A stretch of DNA of 5,857 nucleotides from Saprospiraceae bacterium (GTDB lineage: Bacteria; Bacteroidota; Bacteroidia; Chitinophagales; Saprospiraceae), in the NCBI GenBank assembly GCA_014379665.1, contig JACMLK010000155.1, positions 1 to 5,857 of the forward strand. The letters run 5' to 3'. Every line of letters begins with the position of its first letter. Within the stretch, counting starts at the first letter, position 1. A program made the position numbers and the translations under genes. Below the pieces are notes generated by a model. The model had not been told where the DNA came from. It did no database searches and saw only the letters and a program-made list of their open reading frames with translations. Below are positions 1 to 5,389 of this stretch, piece after piece.

Positions 1-1
1 C

Positions 2-53
2 GACTCCAGAGGAATCAGTCCGATTCTGGCCTGATAAATCACACAAACTGAGT
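2..53. repeat. Dispersed intergenic repeat, copy A (window edge)
   Basis: Positions 2-39 match 2407-2444 in the same orientation at 31 of 38 bases without gaps. Positions 41-52 match 2548-2559 at 10 of 12 bases. The copy begins with an imperfect palindrome, arms gactcc and ggaatc around an AGA loop, followed by a second imperfect palindrome (arms at 14-21 and 28-35). It lies downstream of the terminator of the minus-strand gene at 185-523, in non-coding DNA. The true left end may lie outside the window. It belongs to the same modular repeat family as the 2335-2559 region; its function is unknown. Confidence 0.6.
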
Positions 54-125
54 GGATATCAGATTTTGGTATATTGAAGGCTTAACAATTACCCTTTTTA
101 TATATCACATTTTTACTACAAAACA

Positions 126-165
126 AAAAGAGCCCTTTACCATTACGAATGGAAAGGACTCTTTT
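126..165 (-). terminator. Intrinsic terminator of the DUF2853 gene
   Basis: The arms at 126-144 and 148-165 form 17 base pairs with one mismatch (133/158) and one bulge (139), closed by a 3-nt loop. On the minus strand the stem runs into a T-rich tract (complement of 129-121, TTTTTGTTT). It sits about 20 bp past the stop codon of the minus-strand gene at 185, as expected for a rho-independent terminator. The right arm ends in CTTTT on the plus strand, so it may also stop transcription in the other direction. Confidence 0.85.
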
Positions 166-184
166 CATTTATTCAGTGAAGATA

Positions 185-523
185 TCAATCGTATAATGCC
201 TCTTTCCCTAATTTTTTAGCCAAAAAGGCATAAAACAGAACACGGTATTTATTACGGTTTGATTTTCCAAAACTTTCAATCGCCTGATCTATGGCTGTAT
301 CCAGAGCCGGACCGTCTTTTAAACCCAATTTTCCAATCAAAAAATTCTTTTTAACTCTGGCAAGTTCTTCCTTGTCGCTGGTGGATACTAAGGCTGCATC
401 ATCAAGATATATGGATGGTCCGAGACTCTTTGCTACACCCTTGATCAGGGCATCACTCAATTTTAAATTTAACCCGGCAGCTGAATCCTTATATAACTGC
501 ACCTTTTCATCAAATTGACTCAT
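185..523 (-). CDS. DUF2853 family protein
   Basis: This 112-residue soluble, probably helical protein has no signal peptide or membrane segment, so it is expected in the cytoplasm. I recognise it as DUF2853 from its conserved features: an N-terminal MSQFDEKVQLYKDSA helix, the central block LGPSIYLDDAALVSTSDKEEL (about residues 34-54), the following VKKNFLIGKLGLKDG (57-71), and a C-terminal NRNKYRVLFYAFLAKKLGKE block (89-108). The length fits the family, so it looks complete. The biochemical role of the family is not known to me. The ATG at 521-523 is preceded by an A-rich leader (ACCATAAAAA) without a Shine-Dalgarno sequence, as is normal in Bacteroidota. It appears to be a single-gene transcription unit: a strong terminator follows it, and the next gene upstream is divergent. 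Confidence in the family is high; no function is assigned. Confidence 0.88.
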   Translation of the reverse strand: MSQFDEKVQLYKDSAAGLNLKLSDALIKGVAKSLGPSIYLDDAALVSTSDKEELARVKKNFLIGKLGLKDGPALDTAIDQAIESFGKSNRNKYRVLFYAFLAKKLGKEALYD

Positions 524-818
524 TTTTTATGGTTTTAAATGTTAATAAATATTAGTTTTAGAGCTTTTATATTGCAAAATGAATAAACAAAAATAATTTT
601 TTCATTGAATAAACCGAAAAGTACAGGTTCATATTTTTTTAATTTACTATTTAATTCAACTCAAAATGCGAAAATTCAATAAAACCATATTTCCTGCCAA
701 TTTATATGATGTAATTATGAACATAAGGTAGCAGTTTTACCTTCAGATATTGGCCTTCTGTCGAAAATTATTTAAATTTAAGCACAATATGTATAACTTG
801 CTTTTGTTTTGATAAATA
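524..818. other. Divergent intergenic region, AT-rich
   Basis: This 295-bp non-coding stretch separates the minus-strand DUF2853 gene from the plus-strand protease gene and must carry promoters for both. A -7-like match exists on the minus strand (588-595). For the plus strand only a poor match (TAACTTG near 793-799) is seen about 20 bp before the protease ATG. A small inverted repeat, AAGGTA at 725-730 and TACCTT at 738-743 with a 7-nt loop, could be an operator or a chance stem. No convincing gene or structured RNA is seen. Confidence 0.6.
588..595 (-). promoter_or_regulatory. Possible Bacteroidota -7 element for the DUF2853 gene
   Basis: On the minus strand these bases read TATTTTTG, a full match to the Bacteroidota -7 consensus TAnnTTTG. 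It would place transcription start about 65 bp before the ATG at 523. No clear -33 TTTG is seen at the expected distance, and such matches are frequent in AT-rich DNA, so this is tentative. Confidence 0.3.
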
Positions 819-2318
819 ATGTTTACAACGATGTTAACTATTTTGTTTTTTATTTTTGGTGTGTGGATTATATGTAAGGATAATAAAGCGCTGTCAGGCA
901 AGATAGGATTATTATTTATCATAAGTCTCATTGGATTTGTTGTAATTAGCCTGCTGAATAAAGGACTTTCCATATCCTTATTTGTCTATTTAGTTTCTGT
1001 TCTGCTTTTTTTATCTGTGTCCGGATTTGTTCTTCTGCTTATAAGTGGCAACAAAATGGCACAAACAGGGATATTTCTTCTCCTCTGTTATGTTTCCACC
1101 ATCATATTAAATGACGGGAAGGATAAAACAACCTCAGATATTCAAAATGTGGACCCTGATGGCGAATTTTTAATGGAAATAAATACTTCAGACCTCGAGT
1201 CCATTAACGATGTGAAGGGAGAATTTGATTTACATATAACTCAGGCTTTTACCCCTTTGTCTACCGAAATTACCTTATTGGATGATTATGTTCTGATTGA
1301 CATTCCTTCAGCACACATAAATGAAATTAAAGAAATTGAAGCGGCATTGCAAAAGACCGGTAAAGTCAAATGGATAGAAAATAATGAAAATATTAAATTT
1401 GAATTTCCGGTTAAGGGAGAATCAACTATCGTTTCTTCAGGACAGGTAACTAACGATCCTTCTGTGTCTTTGCAATGGCATTTAATATTTTTGGAAATGG
1501 ATAAATATTACAAACTATTCTCTGAAAACAGTTTAAAACCAACTAAAAAGGCAAAATTATTTATACTGGACACAGGTCTTGATACAAGACATGAAGATCT
1601 GAATGTACCCGGACTAAAAGCATCCATTGACAAACAGGGACATGGGACTCATTGTGCAGGTGTAGCTGCAGCAATTACTAATAATAAAATTGGTGTTGCT
1701 TCTATGTCTCCTGGAATTGATTGGGTAGAAATCCACGCTATTCAGGTCATTGGTGATGTAGGATTTGGAACACAAAAAACTATAATAGAAGGTATTATTC
1801 AGGCAGCAGATCAGGGAGCAGATGTGATTTCCATGTCATTGGGAGGTATTACCAACCAGGATAGAGAAAAAGCCTACAATGCTGCTGTTAAGTATGCAAA
1901 TGACAAAGGTGCCATCGTAGTGGTTGCAGCTGGAAATGCTAACCTTGATGCCAGGCGGTATAGCCCGGCAAATGCTGAAAATGTCATCGCTGTGTCTTCG
2001 GTAAATGATCAGAAACTTAAATCCGGATTTTCCAATAATGTACAGAATATCAGAATGGCTTTAGCCGCTCCAGGAGAAAAAATTCTTTCCACCACTCCAA
2101 CCAATAGTTATCAAGCGTTTAATGGTACCTCAATGGCCACACCTCAGGTCGCCGGTTTGATTGCCGTGATGAAGTCGTTACGACCTAACATCAATACCAA
2201 ACAGGCATTTGACATCATTGATGCCTCAGGAACAGTGACAGCGGATATTAGCAAAACTGGTAAGCTCATAAATCCCAATAGGGCAATCACCTCCTTATTG
2301 GGTTTACCAAATCTTTAA
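819..2318 (+). CDS. Membrane-anchored subtilisin-like serine protease (peptidase S8)
   Basis: This 499-residue endopeptidase has a complete S8 catalytic set: Asp251 in LFILDTGLD, His275 in GHGTHCAGVAAA, oxyanion Asn373 in VVAAGNAN, and Ser438 in FNGTSMATPQVAG. Residues 1-97 hold four hydrophobic segments (about 4-19, 29-47, 50-76, 82-97). Lysines in the 1-2 and 3-4 loops suggest those loops are cytoplasmic, putting the following ~400 residues in the periplasm. Residues about 116-197 resemble an inhibitor I9 propeptide, ending in VKWIENNENIKFEF; the catalytic domain follows from about 215. The Asp-His spacing is 24 residues, shorter than in subtilisin (32). The protein ends right after the catalytic fold, with no type IX secretion or other C-terminal domain, so the N-terminal helices are the likely anchor. 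The start at 819 is the first in-frame ATG; an ATG at 831 would remove only four residues. It is transcribed alone. The substrate is unknown. Confidence 0.9.
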   Translation: MFTTMLTILFFIFGVWIICKDNKALSGKIGLLFIISLIGFVVISLLNKGLSISLFVYLVSVLLFLSVSGFVLLLISGNKMAQTGIFLLLCYVSTIILNDGKDKTTSDIQNVDPDGEFLMEINTSDLESINDVKGEFDLHITQAFTPLSTEITLLDDYVLIDIPSAHINEIKEIEAALQKTGKVKWIENNENIKFEFPVKGESTIVSSGQVTNDPSVSLQWHLIFLEMDKYYKLFSENSLKPTKKAKLFILDTGLDTRHEDLNVPGLKASIDKQGHGTHCAGVAAAITNNKIGVASMSPGIDWVEIHAIQVIGDVGFGTQKTIIEGIIQAADQGADVISMSLGGITNQDREKAYNAAVKYANDKGAIVVVAAGNANLDARRYSPANAENVIAVSSVNDQKLKSGFSNNVQNIRMALAAPGEKILSTTPTNSYQAFNGTSMATPQVAGLIAVMKSLRPNINTKQAFDIIDASGTVTADISKTGKLINPNRAITSLLGLPNL

Positions 2319-2380
2319 AGTAGTTTTGTTTAACCCCTCCGGGAACTGAATGGGGGATACATTTATTTCTAACATAGTAT

Positions 2381-2395
2381 GATCCCTCCGGGATC
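2381..2395. repeat. Short palindrome, TCC-loop type
   Basis: The arms GATCCC (2381-2386) and GGGATC (2390-2395) are perfectly complementary around a TCC loop. A reduced relative, CCCTCCGGG, sits at 2335-2343, just after the protease stop codon. Both fit the same 3-nt-loop design as the AGA-loop hairpins nearby. Confidence 0.6.
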
Positions 2396-2406
2396 ACCGT
2401 TCAAAA

Positions 2407-2444
2407 GACTTTAGAGAAATCAAGCCGATACTGGCTTGATAAAT
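2407..2444. repeat. Dispersed intergenic repeat, copy B
   Basis: This is the direct repeat partner of positions 2-39 (31 of 38 identical). It contains a perfect 8-bp stem, ATCAAGCC at 2419-2426 with GGCTTGAT at 2433-2440, around a 6-nt loop. The equivalent stem in copy A has one mismatched pair, so the potential to fold is kept although the stem sequence has changed at three positions. Confidence 0.65.
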
Positions 2445-2480
2445 GGCATTATGTTTGAGAAGGAATTGAATAAATTTTTA

Positions 2481-2497
2481 CGACTTCAGAGAAGTCG
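2481..2497. repeat. Short palindrome, AGA-loop type
   Basis: The arms CGACTTC (2481-2487) and GAAGTCG (2491-2497) are perfectly complementary around an AGA loop. Related copies lie at 2-16 and 2533-2548. The right inverted end of the MITE-like unit starts two bases downstream. Confidence 0.65.
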
Positions 2498-2532
2498 AAC
2501 TATGTTAGAAATTAATGTAGCATGATGATTCC

Positions 2533-2559
2533 TACTCCAGAGGAGTCGCACAAATTGAG
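2533..2559. repeat. Short palindrome plus shared tail, copy C
   Basis: ACTCC (2534-2538) and GGAGT (2542-2546) pair around an AGA loop. The following 2548-2559 matches 41-52 at 10 of 12 bases, so this copy shares both the hairpin and a downstream tail with copy A at the window start, while lacking the middle section present in copies A and B. Confidence 0.5.
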
Positions 2560-2586
2560 AACATATTTGAATGATGTTCAAAATTT

Positions 2587-3084
2587 TTACAATTTCCTAA
2601 AAATTCTTTTGATAGCTTCATCAGGAGCACCGGTGTTTTTTATTTTAATGGCAGCATTTTTGTAAAATGAATTTCTCACATGCAATAGTGCTTTGATGGT
2701 TTTTGTCATTTCCCTGGTAGATTGTCCCTTTATTAATGGTCTGTTATCACTTTCTTTCAATCTTTCAATTATGAGCTCAATGTTCGCTTGAAGATGGATA
2801 GTTACCCCTTTATTGCTCATGACATCCATAAGATCATCATGACATGGTAGCCCACCTCCGGTGGCAACAACTCCGTTTTCTATTTTCCAGTGGGTGATCA
2901 GTTCTGTTTCCTGATTTCTAAAATACTCTTCTCCAAATTTTTCAAATATCTGATCAACAGACAAATCTTCCATGCTTGCAATGATTTCGTCAGTATCATA
3001 AAATGATATCCCAAGACGCTCCGCAAGTAGTTCACCCAGAGTTGTCTTCCCACTACCCGTCATACCAACTAAAAATATAAGCAT
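2587..3084 (-). CDS. aroK: Shikimate kinase
   Basis: This cytoplasmic enzyme transfers phosphate from ATP to shikimate, giving shikimate 3-phosphate, the fifth step of the chorismate (aromatic amino acid) pathway. With the ATG start at 3084 it has 165 residues, typical for the family. Visible motifs are the Walker A loop GMTGSGKTT at residues 7-15 (Lys13), the shikimate-binding DTD (Asp30, Asp32), Arg56 in EEYFRNQE, the GGG triplet at 76-78, the lid arginine Arg115 in DNRPL, and Arg137 in the C-terminal RNSFYKNAA. A TTG at 3096 in the same frame would add four residues. I prefer the ATG because family members usually start with a short beta strand directly before the P-loop (here MLIFLVG), and because the TTG overlaps the T-run of an upstream terminator. 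The gene follows the susD-like gene on the same strand but lies beyond that terminator, so it is probably a separate unit. No other aromatic-pathway gene is nearby. Confidence 0.95.
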   Translation of the reverse strand: MLIFLVGMTGSGKTTLGELLAERLGISFYDTDEIIASMEDLSVDQIFEKFGEEYFRNQETELITHWKIENGVVATGGGLPCHDDLMDVMSNKGVTIHLQANIELIIERLKESDNRPLIKGQSTREMTKTIKALLHVRNSFYKNAAIKIKNTGAPDEAIKRIFRKL

Positions 3085-3094
3085 ATTTATATAC

Positions 3095-3130
3095 AAAAAA
3101 AGGCGATACAGGTTTTAACCATACCGCCTT
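3095..3130 (-). terminator. Intrinsic terminator after the susC/susD operon
   Basis: AAGGCG (3100-3105) pairs with CGCCTT (3125-3130). After one mismatch and a small internal loop the stem continues with TA/TA and GGTT (3111-3114) with AACC (3117-3120). On the minus strand the stem is followed by seven T residues (complement of 3101-3095). It starts 24 bp after the susD-like stop at 3154 and ends only about 10 bp before the aroK ATG. Confidence 0.75.
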
Positions 3131-3153
3131 CAAAATGTTTTATTTAATCATCA

Positions 3154-5358
3154 TTAATATCCCGGATTCTGCACCAATTTGGGATTAGCAGATATATCTG
3201 CCGATGGTATTGGAAATATATTAAATCTTGAATCCACTGCCTGACCCTGGCTAACTCCTCCTTTCCAGGCCCATAGATAATCTGCTGTGGTAAATTTATT
3301 AAATCTGACCAAATCTGTTCTTCTGTGACATTCCCAATACAATTCTCTGGCCCTTTCGTCCAGTATATAATCCAGATTTAAATCACTTTCAGTTATGTTA
3401 CCAGCTGCACCTGAATAAGCTCTGGTGCGAACGATATTAACATAATCTACCGCTTTTGCTTTAGAAGCACCGGATGCGCCTCTCAATATGGCCTCAGCTG
3501 CCATAAGATAGGCATCAGCCAGCCTGAACATCGGAAAGTCAGTATCAGGAAATTCTACATTGGATCCTGATTGACCATCAGAAGTAATATTTTTAAATTT
3601 CAAAACAGCATATCCATTGTTGAAAATAGCAATATCCTCCCTTGTGTTAATATCCAATATCTGTCCGTTTGTTCCAAAAATTCCTCTTCTGTCAAAACCT
3701 GTTAAACGCAACTCGTATGAATAGTCAGGATTTTCGAGGTCTAACCTGACTTCATAACCTCCCGGTTTAGTTATACTTATATTATCTCCGCCAGCGTCCA
3801 ATATTCCGTCTCTTCCGGTATCACCAAGGTTTATTGCCCAGTCACGATTTGCCCTGAATTTAAAATCTCCCACTGAAAGTTCCACTTTGAGCGTCAAATA
3901 TCCAAATTCTTCATTCCAAATCATTTCTGTATCATTCTCCCAACCACCCGGTGTTGCATTACCTACGATACCCCAGCTTTGTTTTTCCAATAAATAAGTA
4001 TTATTATTTAAATCTACTTTTATATAATATAAACCCTTAGGGCCGGCTTTTATGTTTGCCCCGTTTGTCTCCAGAGTTCCGTCAGCGCCATTATCACCAA
4101 GTTTACCTCCCAAAGTACTGCTAGGGTTCCTTAGAATGACTAGCTCAGCATTATCTTCTGCAAAATATCGGTAACCTTCATATATCTTATTGCTTTTGGC
4201 TGATGTCAAAGCGTTTTTTGTATCCGACCCATTAAATGGCATGCTTTGGAATGAACCCGGAATATACACTTTAGGATAATTTTTACCTGGATTGAATTCT
4301 GCAATAATCCCTGTCAGATCAGCCGGAAATTTTTCTACAAATTGCCGGGTAGTCCGTGATCCGCCCCAGCCGCCAGAAACACCTGATGCCAATGGACTGA
4401 TAGATCCGCCAATGCCTGCTCTGATAATAAATGTCATTCCTCCCCATGTCCGGGTATTGATTCCGTCAAATGCTATAGGGAAAATGATTTCATTCGAACG
4501 GTGATTATCAGCTAAAAACAAATGTGCGTATTGGGGTTCTAAAGTATATCCCGCACTTATAATTTTTTCACAGGCACTGAGGCATTCTGTGTATTTTTTT
4601 TGACCGGTATATACCTCTGCATTGAGATAAAGTTTCGCCAATAATGTCCAGACTGCACCCCTGTCCGCTCTTCCATATTCATTAGTTCTTGGTGCTTTGA
4701 TCTTGTTTTCAATATCCAAAAGTTCTGATTCTATATATTTAAATAATTCAGGTCCCTGAATTTGTTCCGGAAAGAACGAACCAACTTTATCTTTTTCAGT
4801 AACAAATGGTACATTTCTGAATACATCCAGTGCATGCCAATAACTTAAAGCCCTTATAAATCGCGCTTCGGTTCTGAAGTCTGCAATGTCTGTCCTCAAC
4901 TGACCGGAAACGCCCCTACTATCTAGTTTTTCATCCGTTGTTTCTCTTAAAAATTCATTTACAAGAGGAATCTGATAGAATATTCTGCTGTAAAACGCAA
5001 AAGTGAAACCATCAGAAGCCGTCCAATCCAGATCATGATAATCATATATGGTCTGGTCATTCCACCCAATTAGAGCCTCATCAGTAGTCAATTCCTGATG
5101 ATACCACATACCTCTCAGATACTGACCAAAACCCTCGTCAATCCCTAAAATATCCGGTTGCCCTGACGGTCCTTCCTGTCCGGAAACAGCAAAACCTGCA
5201 TAAAGCTTAGCCAAAAATTGTTTGTAAGTACCAGGGTCGTCAAACACTGTTCCTGAGGTAATTAAATTGGGGTCCAATGGTACGGTATCTAAATCCTTGA
5301 AACAAGAACTAAAAGTAAACGATACTGTAAGAAGTATAAAAGCTATCCACTTTTTCAT
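3154..5358 (-). CDS. SusD/RagB-like lipoprotein with inserted SusE/F-type domains
   Basis: This is an outer-membrane, cell-surface lipoprotein that acts as the substrate-capturing lid of a SusC-type transporter. The 734-residue product begins with a lipoprotein signal peptide: MKKW, a hydrophobic core, and lipobox FSSC with Cys19 as the expected lipidation site. SusD family blocks follow in normal order: TPR-like helices around FRTEARFIRALSYWHALDVF (161-180), AVWTLLAKLYLNAEVY (235-250), NEIIFPIAFDG (289-299), RTTRQFVEKFP (335-345), then DRRGIFGTNGQ (556-566), FPMFRLADAYLMAAEAIL (608-625), ILDERARELYWECHRRTDLVRF (665-686), and C-terminal NIFPIPSADISANPKLVQNPGY. Between RTTRQFVEKFP and DRRGIFG lie about 200 extra residues forming two SusE/F-like modules; without them the protein would be about 530 residues, normal for SusD. 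The gene starts 31 bp after the susC-like stop, so the two are co-transcribed. The leader is A/T-rich without a Shine-Dalgarno sequence. Substrate is unknown, possibly an alpha-glucan. Confidence 0.93.
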   Translation of the reverse strand: MKKWIAFILLTVSFTFSSCFKDLDTVPLDPNLITSGTVFDDPGTYKQFLAKLYAGFAVSGQEGPSGQPDILGIDEGFGQYLRGMWYHQELTTDEALIGWNDQTIYDYHDLDWTASDGFTFAFYSRIFYQIPLVNEFLRETTDEKLDSRGVSGQLRTDIADFRTEARFIRALSYWHALDVFRNVPFVTEKDKVGSFFPEQIQGPELFKYIESELLDIENKIKAPRTNEYGRADRGAVWTLLAKLYLNAEVYTGQKKYTECLSACEKIISAGYTLEPQYAHLFLADNHRSNEIIFPIAFDGINTRTWGGMTFIIRAGIGGSISPLASGVSGGWGGSRTTRQFVEKFPADLTGIIAEFNPGKNYPKVYIPGSFQSMPFNGSDTKNALTSAKSNKIYEGYRYFAEDNAELVILRNPSSTLGGKLGDNGADGTLETNGANIKAGPKGLYYIKVDLNNNTYLLEKQSWGIVGNATPGGWENDTEMIWNEEFGYLTLKVELSVGDFKFRANRDWAINLGDTGRDGILDAGGDNISITKPGGYEVRLDLENPDYSYELRLTGFDRRGIFGTNGQILDINTREDIAIFNNGYAVLKFKNITSDGQSGSNVEFPDTDFPMFRLADAYLMAAEAILRGASGASKAKAVDYVNIVRTRAYSGAAGNITESDLNLDYILDERARELYWECHRRTDLVRFNKFTTADYLWAWKGGVSQGQAVDSRFNIFPIPSADISANPKLVQNPGY
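3697..3975 (-). other. Inserted SusE/F-like module 2 (within the SusD-like protein)
   Basis: Residues about 462-554. It opens with WGIVGNATPGGWENDTEM (462-479), a typical SusE/F-family start, and has GDFKFRANRDWAINLGD (497-513), a second DTGRDGILDAGGDNI (513-527) and GGYEVRLDLENPDYSYEL (533-550). The closing half matches that of module 1 (LGDxGxDGxL, then GxNI, then GxYxxxxDL), so the two look like tandem copies. Trp462, Trp473 and Trp507 are candidate sugar-contacting residues by analogy with the family. Confidence 0.75.
3982..4275 (-). other. Inserted SusE/F-like module 1 (within the SusD-like protein)
   Basis: Residues about 362-459. It opens with PKVYIPGSFQSM, which resembles the first strand of SusE/SusF starch-binding domains (VPGSYQGW-like), continues with YEGYRYF (394-399), and closes with LGDNGADGTLETNGANI (420-436) then GLYYIKVDLNNNTYLLEK (442-459). 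The aromatic residue usual after the PGSYQ motif is replaced here by SM, so ligand binding by this copy may be altered or lost. The assignment is by recognisable motifs only. Confidence 0.7.
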
Positions 5359-5389
5359 TGAATTATTATTTTTTTAAATTAATCTGATA

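Larger units (their letters stand above)
2358..2519. repeat. MITE-like unit with 21-bp inverted ends
   Basis: The left end (2358-2378) and right end (2499-2519) are inverted copies of each other, identical at 20 of 21 positions. They enclose 120 bp containing three palindromes (2381-2395, 2407-2444, 2481-2497) and no reading frame of note. Total length is 162 bp. The size and inverted ends fit a small non-autonomous element, but no target-site duplication is evident at the borders. The alternative is two separate copies of a short dispersed repeat inserted in opposite orientation. Confidence 0.5.
2319..2586. repeat. Repeat-rich convergent intergenic region
   Basis: This 268-bp gap lies between two convergent stop codons (protease at 2318, aroK at 2587). 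It holds at least five short palindromes of a common design, arms of 3-7 bp around a 3-nt TCC or AGA loop, centred near 2339, 2388, 2414, 2489 and 2540. It also holds a pair of long inverted ends (2358-2378 and 2499-2519). A further stem, TTTGAA at 2566-2571 with TTCAAA at 2577-2582, lies next to the aroK stop and might act as a weak terminator. No coding sequence is seen. Parts are shared with positions 2-53. Confidence 0.75.

Noticed and set aside
291..518. Plus-strand open frame opposite the DUF2853 gene
   Set aside because: It is entirely antisense to a gene whose protein has clear family conservation.
666..731. A 21-codon plus-strand open frame (ATG at 666, TAG at 729-731) upstream of the protease gene
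   Set aside because: It has no recognisable product or ribosome-binding context, and its length is within chance in AT-rich DNA. It could be a leader peptide, but nothing supports that.
725..743. Inverted repeat AAGGTA/TACCTT as a regulator-binding site or terminator
   Set aside because: The stem is only 6 bp with a 7-nt loop and no T-run, and no regulator gene is nearby. It is mentioned within the intergenic entry but not called as a site.
743..973. Minus-strand open frame opposite the protease start
   Set aside because: It is antisense to the transmembrane-coding part of the protease gene, has no recognisable domain, and looks like a shadow frame.
2335..2559. CRISPR array, considered because of the clustered short palindromes
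   Set aside because: The repeated units differ in sequence and spacing, there are no uniform spacers, and no cas genes are present.
3085..3096. TTG at 3096 as the start of shikimate kinase, giving 169 residues
   Set aside because: It overlaps the terminator T-run, and the extra four residues are not typical. The ATG at 3084 gives the usual family N-terminus.
4292..4504. Plus-strand open frame within the susD-like gene
   Set aside because: It lies wholly antisense to a well-supported gene and has no recognisable features.
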